From Xanthobacteraceae bacterium (GTDB taxonomy: Bacteria; Pseudomonadota; Alphaproteobacteria; Rhizobiales; Xanthobacteraceae): a DNA stretch of 7,468 nt. The position numbers were made by a program, and so were the translations under genes. Where the stretch lies: NCBI GenBank assembly GCA_030043285.1, contig JASHXZ010000855.1, positions 1-7,468 on the forward strand, given 5' to 3'. Every line of letters begins with the position of its first letter. The first letter of the stretch is position 1. Below the pieces are notes generated by a model, which was given only the letters and a program-made list of their open reading frames with translations, did no database searches and had not been told where the DNA came from. This document shows positions 1 to 6,109 of the stretch, piece by piece.

Positions 1-662
1 ATCTTGGCAGGGCGGTCGCCCCGCACGCCGCGCTCGAAGTGCGCACCGGGACCGGCAAATTGGTGTGGCGCTTCGACCACGACGGTCCGAAACCGCGCCA
101 GGTGCTTAGCCCGGAAGTCGCCGTCGAGATGATCGCGATGATGAACTCGGTGGTCCAAAACGGTACCGGCAAACGCGCGCAGCTCGACGGCATTCCGACC
201 TGCGGCAAGACCGGCACCACCAACGATTGGCGCGACGGCTGGTTCGTCGGTTACACTGGTAATTTCGTCGCCGCCGTGTGGATGGGTAACGACGATTTCA
301 CGTCGACCAAACACATGACCGGCGGCACGCTGCCGGCGATGACTTGGCACGACATCATGACGTATGCGCATCAGGGCGTCGAACTGCGCCAGCTGCCCGG
401 AATGCCGGTTCCGCAACATTCAGCAACGGTCGCCGAGGGCGTCTCTCAAAATGGCGAGGAGCATCCCGCGCTGCTGACGCGCAAGGGAACGCAAGCGCTG
501 ACGCGTATCGAGCGTCTGCTCGACGAGGCCGACCAGGCGTTCGCGGCGGAGCCGGCGCACGCCACTCTTGGCAGCATCGAGGGCACGCCCGGCGCGGCGC
601 GCGCTGACACGCTGGCCACCGCGGCCGATCAGAAGGCAGCGCCGGCCTTGCGCGGCGACTGA
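1..662 (+). CDS. PBP1A-family class A penicillin-binding protein, C-terminal fragment
   Basis: This is the end of a bifunctional peptidoglycan synthase, which polymerises glycan strands and cross-links stem peptides at the outer face of the inner membrane. The frame is open from the window edge (first full codon at position 3), so the glycosyltransferase domain and most of the transpeptidase lie outside. What remains has the third transpeptidase active-site motif, KTGTT (lysine codon at 207-209), followed by a WRDGWFVGYT-type segment and VWMGNDD, the usual C-terminal signature of PBP1A. The catalytic SxxK and the SxN motif are upstream of the window. After the domain there is a roughly 80-residue Ala/Glu-rich tail without recognisable motifs. 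The DUF1214 gene starts 12 bases downstream, so they are probably cotranscribed. A cysteine (TCGKTG) stands just before the motif where Ala-Gly is common in relatives, from memory. Family assignment is secure; the exact paralogue is not. Confidence 0.93.
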   Translation, partial: LGRAVAPHAALEVRTGTGKLVWRFDHDGPKPRQVLSPEVAVEMIAMMNSVVQNGTGKRAQLDGIPTCGKTGTTNDWRDGWFVGYTGNFVAAVWMGNDDFTSTKHMTGGTLPAMTWHDIMTYAHQGVELRQLPGMPVPQHSATVAEGVSQNGEEHPALLTRKGTQALTRIERLLDEADQAFAAEPAHATLGSIEGTPGAARADTLATAADQKAAPALRGD

Positions 663-674
663 GCGCCCCGCGCC

Positions 675-1253
675 ATGCGCCTTCTGTTCGGCACGTTATT
701 CACTTTCGCCCTCGCCGCGATTGTCGGGCTCGGCACCACATGGCTGACGCTGACCCGCGGCGTCGCCTTTGGTTCGTTGACGATCGGCGCCTGGACGGCG
801 TGGCCGAAGAGCGGATCGCAGGACATCGATCCCTACGCCCACGCCGGCATCGCCCGCGACGGTGAATTGCCGGTGGGCATCGGCGACGGCGTCGCGTTCT
901 ATGCCCGCAATGACGATGCCGGGCAGGTTCTCGATGGTCGCTGCAGTTTCAGCATAAGCGGCATGACGCCGCCGGCGCGTTTTTGGACCGTGGCGCTGTA
1001 TGACCTCCACGGCGAGCTCGTTGCCAACGCCATCGATCGTCACAGCTTCACCAGTGCGGAAATCGTACGCGCCACGGACGGCAGCTTCACCATCGCGGTG
1101 GCGCCGCAGGCGCGGCCGGGTAATTGGTTGCCGACCGGCGGTATCGAACGCTTCGTCCTGGTTTGGCGGCTCTACGATTCGCCGATCGGCGTCGCCGCCA
1201 CAACCATGAAAGAGGGCCCGATGCCCGCGGTAACCCGAAAGGGCTGCTCATGA
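675..1253 (+). CDS. DUF1214 domain membrane-anchored protein
   Basis: The 192-residue product has one hydrophobic N-terminal segment (about residues 3-25), which should anchor it in the inner membrane with the rest in the periplasm. The body matches DUF1214 as I know it: a beta-rich stretch with FWTVALYD (103-110), GELVANAIDRHSF, GSFTIAV and the hallmark NWLPTG (150-155), followed by FVLVWRLYDSP. The function of this domain is not established; I infer none beyond an envelope location. Full-length relatives carry DUF1254 and DUF1214 in one chain, whereas here the two are separate genes. It begins 12 bases after the penicillin-binding protein stop, without a clear Shine-Dalgarno sequence, which suggests translational coupling. 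Its TGA overlaps the ATG of the next gene (ATGA at 1250-1253). Confidence 0.88.
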   Translation: MRLLFGTLFTFALAAIVGLGTTWLTLTRGVAFGSLTIGAWTAWPKSGSQDIDPYAHAGIARDGELPVGIGDGVAFYARNDDAGQVLDGRCSFSISGMTPPARFWTVALYDLHGELVANAIDRHSFTSAEIVRATDGSFTIAVAPQARPGNWLPTGGIERFVLVWRLYDSPIGVAATTMKEGPMPAVTRKGCS

Positions 1254-1801
1254 CCAGGTGGGTGCTGTGGATCCTCGGCGGCATCCTGCTTGGCGGCATC
1301 GTGCACCTTGCGACGGTGCTGGCGATGCCGCGCGCGGCAAGTCAGGACGCGTATTCGCGGCTGGTAGCTCTGACGCCGGTCAATAGTATCGTGGCGCTGC
1401 CGGCGTCTACCGCCCAGCACGCCGTGCTGCCGTTCATGGACCCGGCATTTGCCGTTGCGGTGTGTCGCTACGATCTGTCCGCCGGCTCGATCAAGCTCAA
1501 TGCCCCGGTCAGTCAAGCCTACACGTCGGTCACGTTCTACACGCGCGACAGTGTCGCCTATTATGCGATCAACGATCGCGCCGCCGGCCGGCGCGCCATC
1601 GAGCTCGATCTGATGACGCCGGCCCAGCACGCCCAGGTGCCCGAGGAAGAGGACGTCACCGCGGCCGACCGTTTGATCATCGATTCGCCATCGACGACCG
1701 GCCTCATCGTGCTGCGCGCGCTGGCGCCTGAACCAAGCCTGATGGCCATGGCGGCGCACTCGTTGGCCGCCGCGCAATGCCGCAGCCAACCGGTCGAATG
1801 A
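1250..1801 (+). CDS. DUF1254 domain membrane-anchored protein
   Basis: The 183-residue product starts with a hydrophobic helix (about residues 4-26) and continues as a likely periplasmic domain resembling short DUF1254 proteins: SRLVALTPVNSIVALP (36-51), a DP-F-VAVCRYDLS segment (64-77) and SVTFYTRDSVAYYAIND (93-109). Function is unknown. I chose the ATG at 1250 because it overlaps the stop of the DUF1214 gene in the classic ATGA arrangement and is followed at once by the membrane segment; the frame is open farther upstream, but that extension lies inside the previous gene. Cys72 and Cys177 could form a disulfide in the periplasm, which is only a guess. It is probably the last gene of the penicillin-binding protein operon. 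Its stop (TGA, 1799-1801) directly abuts the stop of the convergent lipoprotein gene. Confidence 0.87.
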   Translation: MTRWVLWILGGILLGGIVHLATVLAMPRAASQDAYSRLVALTPVNSIVALPASTAQHAVLPFMDPAFAVAVCRYDLSAGSIKLNAPVSQAYTSVTFYTRDSVAYYAINDRAAGRRAIELDLMTPAQHAQVPEEEDVTAADRLIIDSPSTTGLIVLRALAPEPSLMAMAAHSLAAAQCRSQPVE

Positions 1802-2584
1802 TCAGTTGGCAGCGGGCTCCACTACCGCGAGAACGGGCTGGGGCAACGCGGCGAAGGCCGGCGCCACCACCAGATTGTTTGCTGCGGCTTTCTGCTGCAG
1901 CTGCGTAAGCGCCCGATCCACATCGGCCGCCGCAGCCTGCGGCTCGACGACAGCGAGATGTTCGAGCGCGAACCGGTAAGAGGCGCAGCGCTCGACCAAC
2001 GCGTGCTCCACCCAGGCGATCACCAGAGCGTTCTCGCCGATGCGCGCCCGCGCGTTGAGCGCCTCCGCCGGGCTGAGATCGGCAACGGCGTGCATCATCG
2101 CCTCGCGCCGCCGGTCGAGATCGATCACGCGGCGCGCAATGGTGAAGAACGGGTCAATGCCCACGATGTCGTTGCGGATGTCGTCGGACAAACGACTGTA
2201 GCGCACGGCGCTGGAGCGGACATAAGCGCTTTGTAGATGCGCGTAATAGACCGTGGGATCGTCGATCCACAGTTCGCGTCGGAATTTGTGGTCGAGGCCG
2301 TATTCGTACACCACCGCGTTCCAGCGCTGCCGATCGTAGGGCGGCTCGATCAACGGAAATGCGAGGTCGCGCAGCGTGCGCTCGTCGTCGGTCAGGTTCG
2401 CCGCGGAGATCGGCGCGCCCGCTCGTGCGGCGGCCTCCTGCCCGACCCAATCATGGATGTCGTCCTTGACGAGTGATGGTTCGAGCCGACCGAAATCGCC
2501 GATGCTGGAACAACCGGCAAGCGCGACGCCGAGCAGCACCGCGATCGGCAATACGGACGCGCGGCGACGGGAGTTCGGCGACAT
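1802..2584 (-). CDS. Conserved lipoprotein of unknown function
   Basis: The 260-residue product begins with a lipoprotein signal peptide: basic residues (SRRRAS), a hydrophobic stretch and the lipobox LAGC, giving Cys25 as the predicted lipidated residue. It is therefore expected to sit on a membrane in the periplasm. The remainder is mostly helical and charged: a DDERTLRDLAFPLIEPPYDR segment around residues 66-85, a YGLDHKFRRELW stretch, then long helices (about 125-230) with many Arg/Asp/Ala. The tail is Ala/Pro/Val-rich. I recognise it only as a protein typical of Bradyrhizobium-like genomes and can give no function. It lies 16 bases downstream of the small basic-protein gene on the same strand, so they form a likely operon. 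The ATG at 2584 is the first Met before the signal peptide; the Shine-Dalgarno sequence is poor. Confidence 0.85.
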   Translation of the reverse strand: MSPNSRRRASVLPIAVLLGVALAGCSSIGDFGRLEPSLVKDDIHDWVGQEAAARAGAPISAANLTDDERTLRDLAFPLIEPPYDRQRWNAVVYEYGLDHKFRRELWIDDPTVYYAHLQSAYVRSSAVRYSRLSDDIRNDIVGIDPFFTIARRVIDLDRRREAMMHAVADLSPAEALNARARIGENALVIAWVEHALVERCASYRFALEHLAVVEPQAAAADVDRALTQLQQKAAANNLVVAPAFAALPQPVLAVVEPAAN

Positions 2585-2600
2585 GCGATGAAGCCGCCGT

Positions 2601-2792
2601 CTAGCGGCGTCTCATGCGTCGGCGGCCGCCGCTGTCTGCAGGCGGAGTCGTACGCGGCTCCTCGGCCGAAGAATCCTCGTAGCGCTCGATGCGCACGACC
2701 GGCAGAATAATGATCGTCGCGGATTCGTCCGTGCCGCTGCGGCCAAAGCGCACGATGCGCCCGTCCTCGGGAAATTTGATGACGTTGCCCAC
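2601..2792 (-). CDS. Small 63-residue basic-tailed conserved protein
   Basis: A short gene with a GTG start (2790-2792) preceded by an AGAGGC element eight bases upstream, which is an acceptable ribosome binding site. The product opens with GNVIKFPEDGRIVRFG, has a hydrophobic beta-like strand (ATIIILPVVRIERYE, about residues 25-39), then an acidic/proline linker, and ends in an arginine-rich tail (GGRRRMRRR). The N-terminal N-V-I-K-F-P opening recalls short proteins common in Rhizobiales; I do not know a function. The basic tail could contact nucleic acid or phospholipid, which is inference. The segment is too short for transmembrane anchoring. It is the first gene of a likely two-gene operon with the lipoprotein, and a perfect inverted repeat (2821-2836) lies in its upstream region. 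Confidence 0.72.
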   Translation of the reverse strand: MGNVIKFPEDGRIVRFGRSGTDESATIIILPVVRIERYEDSSAEEPRTTPPADSGGRRRMRRR

Positions 2793-2820
2793 CAGCCACT
2801 GCCTCTGACGGCCGTCACCA

Positions 2821-2836
2821 CGGATCCCCCGATCCG
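2821..2836. repeat. Perfect inverted repeat, possible 5' UTR hairpin or operator
   Basis: CGGATC-CCCC-GATCCG is a perfect six-base stem with a four-base loop, starting 28 bases upstream of the GTG of the 63-residue protein gene. It has no T-tract, so it is not a normal intrinsic terminator. It could be a hairpin in the leader of the minus-strand operon or a protein-binding palindrome. Confidence 0.4.
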
Positions 2837-2875
2837 GCGTTTGACGGCGTCCCGCTGATTAAGTGGCATGCAAGG

Positions 2876-2891
2876 TTAACGCTCCGTTTAA
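2876..2891. promoter_or_regulatory. Degenerate CtrA-like site
   Basis: The site reads TTAA-CGCTCCGT-TTAA: two perfect half-sites with eight bases between them, or TTAA-N7-TTTA with correct spacing and one mismatch. The CtrA consensus is TTAA-N7-TTAA. It lies 83 bases upstream of the start of the minus-strand small-protein gene and about 200 bases upstream of the DUF2336 start. The surrounding 20 bases match the stronger site at 3017 in 15 of 20 positions by my alignment. Confidence 0.35.
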
Positions 2892-3016
2892 GCAGGAAGC
2901 GCTCAAGCCCTGAATTTCCGCGAGTGCATCGCTCCATCAATGTGCATTCTGGCTGCGCGCGCTGGCCACCCCACCAGCGTGGCAGGACGTTTGGTTCTGG
3001 CATCGAAAGGTTAGGC

Positions 3017-3031
3017 TTAACGTTCCGCTAA
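3017..3031 (+). promoter_or_regulatory. CtrA-like box upstream of the DUF2336 gene
   Basis: TTAA-CGTTCCG-CTAA matches the CtrA recognition sequence TTAA-N7-TTAA with one mismatch and exact spacing. Its end lies 61 bases before the ATG at 3093 that I prefer for the DUF2336 gene, a normal position for a regulator covering or flanking a -35 region. CtrA is the master cell-cycle response regulator of alphaproteobacteria. Binding is inferred from sequence alone. Confidence 0.5.
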
Positions 3032-3092
3032 GGCGCAGGACCTAGGCTGGATGCGAGCGAACTGCCGTCCGTGTTGCGACCCGAGTCAAACA

Positions 3093-4073
3093 ATGGAAAT
3101 GCCCAATCTCAGGGGTCTCGAAGGCCTTACCGATATCGGGCTGCGCGGCGGGGTCGACATGCGCCCCACGCTCCTGCGGGTGCTCACCGACCTTTACGTC
3201 CAAAAGCTGACGCACACCGCCGAAGAAGATCGCCACTACGCGGAGCTTGCGCTCCGCCTGCTCGACTCCGTCGACGTTGCAGCGCGAGCCGCCGTCGCCG
3301 CGCGTCTCGCCAATCATCTGTCGCCGCCGCGGCGCGTGATCGAACGGCTTGCCGCCGACTTGCCGGAAGTCGCGTCGGCGTTGCGGCAGCGAACGTCGGG
3401 AGATAGCGCGGCCAAGCCCGCTGCGCGAATGTCAAAGACCAGCATTGCTTCAATCGGGGCTGCTCTGCATCAAAAGAATAGCAAAACGGCGTCAGCAACG
3501 CTGGACGCCGACGTCGCCGGCGAACTCAACGAGCTATTCTTCGCGGCCACAGCCGAGGAACGACGCCTCATTCTGCTCAACCTCCATATTGTCGCGGCAT
3601 TGTCGCCCGCGCCAAGCGCCGTGCGCGATCCCACCATCGGGCGTCGGCTGGAAGCGGCGGCGCTCGCCCGCAAGCGCGAAGAGTTCGCGCAGGTGCTGGC
3701 CCAGTCGCTGCGCATTTCGCGGCAACAGGCGCGGCGCATTGCCGGTGACGAGCTCGGCGAGTCCATCGTGGTGGCCGCCAAGGCGCTGGCTGTGCCCCGC
3801 GAACCGCTCTATCGCATCCTGCTGTTCGTCAACACCGCGGTCGGCCACTCGGTCACGCGCGTCCACGCGCTCGCGACGCTTTACGACGAGATCAACCTGC
3901 AGGCAGCGGAAGACCTCGTCGGGATCTGGCGAGCGCTCAACGTCGAGCATGGCGCCGTCGCTGGATCGCAGCGGGGGCGTTCGGCAAGCACTGCGCGTGG
4001 CGCGAGCATGGCTGCACCGTTGCATGGCATCTCAACCCCGACATTGCGAAGCGTACGGCGCGAGGCTTCGTAG
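3093..4073 (+). CDS. DUF2336 domain protein
   Basis: The product (326 residues from the ATG at 3093) matches the alphaproteobacterial DUF2336 family, with the N-terminal signature NLRGLEGLTDIGLRGGVDM, then RPTLLRVLTDLYVQ and HYAELALRLLDSVDVAARAA. The rest is helical, HEAT-like: PPRRVIERLAADLPEVA, a linker near residues 110-145, ELNELFFAATAEERRLILLNL, then long Ala/Arg helices and a low-complexity Ser/Ala/Arg tail over the last 35 residues. There is no signal peptide or membrane helix, so it should be cytoplasmic. The biochemical role is unknown. An in-frame ATG at 3051 would add 14 residues (Cys-rich, unlike the family) and has AGGA ten bases upstream; I prefer 3093 because the family signature starts there and because a promoter under the CtrA-like box would begin transcription close to 3051. 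ATG 3099 is a third option. It converges on the DUF1491 gene 15 bases away. Confidence 0.85.
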   Translation: MEMPNLRGLEGLTDIGLRGGVDMRPTLLRVLTDLYVQKLTHTAEEDRHYAELALRLLDSVDVAARAAVAARLANHLSPPRRVIERLAADLPEVASALRQRTSGDSAAKPAARMSKTSIASIGAALHQKNSKTASATLDADVAGELNELFFAATAEERRLILLNLHIVAALSPAPSAVRDPTIGRRLEAAALARKREEFAQVLAQSLRISRQQARRIAGDELGESIVVAAKALAVPREPLYRILLFVNTAVGHSVTRVHALATLYDEINLQAAEDLVGIWRALNVEHGAVAGSQRGRSASTARGASMAAPLHGISTPTLRSVRREAS

Positions 4074-4081
4074 CCGCCTCG
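4061..4081. terminator. Weak stem-loop between convergent genes
   Basis: CGAGGC (4061-4066) can pair with GCCTCG (4076-4081) across a nine-base loop. It overlaps the stop codon of the DUF2336 gene and sits just past the end of the convergent DUF1491 gene. A bidirectional terminator is conceivable here, but there is no T-run on either side. Confidence 0.2.
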
Positions 4082-4088
4082 ACGGCAT

Positions 4089-4436
4089 TCAGCCGCCGGC
4101 CAAGTCGAGAAAATGACGTCCGGCGCGATCCTCGACCTCGACGATCCAGATGTCGGGATCGAATTTGACCTCGCGCACCAGATAAGCCTCCACCGTCGCA
4201 TCGGGCGCGGGCTGCTCGGCCAAACTGGCGCTGAACATGCGTTCGACCCCTGCGGGCACCTCGAATGCGCTTTGCGGCGCGGGCCCGAACAGATCCGAGG
4301 TCCCATCTAATCTGTTGATGCGGACGAAGATGGCGCCGGCCTCCTCGGCGCCGCGCCGGCGCACGACCGCAAAGGCGCCATCGATATTGCACCGGCGCAG
4401 GTAAGCTGCCACCCAGAGCACGGATTTGAGCCGCAT
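4089..4436 (-). CDS. DUF1491 family protein
   Basis: The 115-residue product fits the small alphaproteobacterial DUF1491 family: MRLKS-LWVAAYLRRC at the start, GAFAVVRRRGAEEAGAIFVRINRLDG (20-45), a DLFGPAP segment (48-54), and near the end the hallmark FDPDIWIVEVEDR (92-104). It has no signal or membrane segment and is probably cytoplasmic; its function is unknown. I chose the ATG at 4436 rather than an in-frame upstream start at 4493, because the family begins with this MRLKS segment and a GAGG Shine-Dalgarno element stands about six bases before it. It lies 67 bases downstream of the peptidoglycan-binding protein gene on the same strand, so it is likely the third gene of that operon. Confidence 0.85.
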   Translation of the reverse strand: MRLKSVLWVAAYLRRCNIDGAFAVVRRRGAEEAGAIFVRINRLDGTSDLFGPAPQSAFEVPAGVERMFSASLAEQPAPDATVEAYLVREVKFDPDIWIVEVEDRAGRHFLDLAGG

Positions 4437-4503
4437 GTCCGCCTCGCATCGACCGAATGAGGCAGATATGGCGCAGCCGGACCGAAGCGGCAAATCGGCG
4501 CGC

Positions 4504-5052
4504 TCAATCGATGGGATGACCGATCATGGCTGAAAGCTCACTCAGCAGCCGGTCGGAAATCTTGCCCGTGACCGGCAGGCCGCGCCCGCGCTCGAACCGC
4601 TCGATGGCTGCGCCAGTGGGTTCATCGAGGATGCCCGAAGGCCTGATCTGGCCATAGCCATAATCCGACAGCGCCCGTTGTACGGCCATGACGCGGGACG
4701 ACATGCCGATGAACTGCGCGATCGGATCGTTTGGCCGCGCCGCAATCTCACTACTCAGTAGATGCGCAGCGGCGGCCGGCGCACGCGCTGGCGATATCGT
4801 GGCTGTCCCCCGCTGGACGGCGCCGGCAGCAGCCGGTGGCGCGGGCGCGGCAAAGAATGGCCCAGAATGCGCGCCCGACTGCAACACCAGCGCATTGACG
4901 ATGATGATCAGGCTCGTGGCCGCCGCGATCAGGAGCGCAACGGAATCGACGGGGCGCCGCGCAAGCCGCACCCACACCAGCGCGCCGAGCGCACCGGCCG
5001 TCGCGGCAGCGCGCGCGGCAAGGCTTCGCTGTTCGTTGCGGCGTCTAGGCAC
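4504..5052 (-). CDS. Membrane-anchored peptidoglycan-binding-domain protein
   Basis: The 182-residue product has a basic N-terminus (RRRNEQR), one strong transmembrane helix (about residues 37-58, VDSVALLIAAATSLIIIVNAL), an Ala/Pro-rich linker (about 64-97) and a C-terminal PG_binding_1-like domain (about 118-177). The domain shows VQRALSDYGYG, a G-x-LDEPTGAAIERFERGRGLPVTG core and a final RLLSEL helix, the usual three-helix pattern. The likely layout is cytoplasmic N-terminus, periplasmic linker and wall-binding domain; no catalytic domain is present, so it would tether or sense peptidoglycan. The GTG start is preceded by TTGAGGAAAA, a good ribosome binding site that lies inside the last codons of the upstream PAS gene; the genes overlap by eight bases, indicating translational coupling. 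Confidence 0.85.
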   Translation of the reverse strand: MPRRRNEQRSLAARAAATAGALGALVWVRLARRPVDSVALLIAAATSLIIIVNALVLQSGAHSGPFFAAPAPPAAAGAVQRGTATISPARAPAAAAHLLSSEIAARPNDPIAQFIGMSSRVMAVQRALSDYGYGQIRPSGILDEPTGAAIERFERGRGLPVTGKISDRLLSELSAMIGHPID

Positions 5053-6109
5053 TTTTCCTCAACGACATTGTGGCCGGATCGAAGTTCGACCGGGCTTGTT
5101 CAAACGACGGTTCATTTTGCTCGCGGGGCCTCAACTGGCGTAGTACCGCGACCACTTGGCGGCTGCACGTCTGGCTTGGCGTTCCGATTGTTTGGTCGAG
5201 CGGCCGGCATTGCATTTCGATCCGGACGAACGGTGCCGCATGACCGCGCTCACCACCGTCATCCCGGCGCACGCGAAATTCCGCCGAACGACCTTTCGCG
5301 AGCGCCGCCGCATCGCCGAGCGCCATCAGATAAGCCGGACGATCAGCCACATGGACGCGCTGCAAAAGGCCGCGGCCGTGGAGCGCGGGGATCGGCACGC
5401 CGAACAGCGCTTCGGCGCCAGGCGAAGCGAACAGCACGTCGCCGTCCGGTCCATGACGCGTGATCACTTCGGTCATCGCGTCTGCCAGCAGCCGATAACG
5501 CTCTTCCTGCGCCTGAAGCAGCAAGGCGCTGGAACGTGTCGAATCGCCGGCGGCAAGCGCCAGGGCAGCGGCGTAAAGCACGGCGGACGCGATGCCGAGC
5601 GCGCTGAGCGCGCTCGCTCCTTCGCTGCCGCGCGCCGGTAACAGATGCAGGGCGCCGAGCATAACCAGCACCACAACAACACCCAGCGCCGCCATCGATG
5701 CCATGGCGATGACCCGGCGCGACGCCGACAGCGCGGCCTCGAGCGGTGCGACGATCAGCCAGAGGACCGCATATGAGCCGGAGCCGCCGGTCGACACCGC
5801 AGCAATCAGCGTGAAGGCGGTGAGCGCCAGGGCGGAGATCACATGCGCGCTTTCGTAATCGCCCGTGCGTGACAAAAAGCACGCCGAGAAGATCGGCACC
5901 GCCGGCCACCCGAAGACAACGCACTCCGCACCGGACGGCGCCCCACGAGCGATCAGGTAGAAGGGAAAGGCGGCGAGCGCGACGACGCCGCCAATCAGCC
6001 GCGGCGCGATGAAGGCGCGGTGCTGCACCGCCGTCAGCATATCCTGCTGCGCCGACGGATGAACCAGGGTATCGACATAATCCCGGATTGGCGCGAAGAA
6101 GGCACCCAC
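5045..6109 (-). CDS. Six-helix membrane PAS-domain protein, kinase-less sensor (DivJ-like layout)
   Basis: The 354-residue product has about six transmembrane helices (near 32-54, 61-80, 88-107, 112-128, 133-156, 165-187), a short coil (ALLLQAQEERYRLLADAM) and one PAS domain (about 203-285: VITRHGPDGDVLFASPGAEALFGVP). This layout is that of sensor histidine kinases such as DivJ, where the PAS would be followed by a His phosphotransfer helix (HELRTP-type H-box) and an ATPase domain. Both are absent: after VVAVLRQLRPREQ comes FEQARSNFDPATMS, which resembles the lead-in to an H-box (EQAR...ATMSHELRTP), and then LRKSA and a stop. I infer a truncated or decayed kinase, or one remodelled into a kinase-free sensor. 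The start is GTG at 6107-6109, with GGGA very close upstream; ATG 6040 is a fallback. It leads a likely operon with the peptidoglycan-binding and DUF1491 genes. A CtrA-like box lies 69 bases upstream. Confidence 0.82.
   Translation of the reverse strand: MGAFFAPIRDYVDTLVHPSAQQDMLTAVQHRAFIAPRLIGGVVALAAFPFYLIARGAPSGAECVVFGWPAVPIFSACFLSRTGDYESAHVISALALTAFTLIAAVSTGGSGSYAVLWLIVAPLEAALSASRRVIAMASMAALGVVVVLVMLGALHLLPARGSEGASALSALGIASAVLYAAALALAAGDSTRSSALLLQAQEERYRLLADAMTEVITRHGPDGDVLFASPGAEALFGVPIPALHGRGLLQRVHVADRPAYLMALGDAAALAKGRSAEFRVRRDDGGERGHAAPFVRIEMQCRPLDQTIGTPSQTCSRQVVAVLRQLRPREQNEPSFEQARSNFDPATMSLRKSA

Larger units (their letters stand above)
2793..3092. other. Divergent intergenic control region
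   Basis: About 300 bases between the divergent small-protein operon (-) and the DUF2336 gene (+). No convincing coding frame is visible on either strand. It contains a perfect inverted repeat at 2821-2836, a cluster of TTAA tetramers (2859, 2876, 2888, 3017) in otherwise GC-rich DNA, two CtrA-like sites (2876-2891 and 3017-3031) and a GC-rich inverted repeat (2960-2965 with 2974-2979). I see no clean sigma-70 promoter by eye on either strand. Confidence 0.7.

Noticed and set aside
1172..1789. A 205-codon minus-strand frame opposite the DUF1254 gene
   Set aside because: It is rich in Arg, His and Gln typical of an antisense shadow, with no recognisable domain.
2612..2869. An 85-codon frame alternative to the 63-residue small protein
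   Set aside because: It lacks the NVIKFP opening and the regular strand and tail pattern, and is Arg/Ser/Ala-rich like other shadow frames.
3001..3060. GGAAC on the minus strand of the CtrA-like box as an EcfG general-stress -35 element
   Set aside because: No GTT-type -10 element lies at the required spacing downstream on that strand.
3083..3087. A GANTC site (GAGTC), possible CcrM methylation site near the DUF2336 start
   Set aside because: Several other GANTC sites occur inside genes in this window, so one near a CtrA-like box is not informative by itself.
3349..4116. A long plus-strand frame (255 codons) in another frame of the DUF2336 gene
   Set aside because: Its translation is Arg/Ser-rich with no domain pattern, as expected for a shifted frame of a GC-rich gene; the DUF2336 frame has the family signature.
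3937..4449. A 170-codon minus-strand frame overlapping the DUF1491 gene
   Set aside because: Arg/Gly-rich composition and no motif; DUF1491 in the adjacent frame matches a known family along its length.
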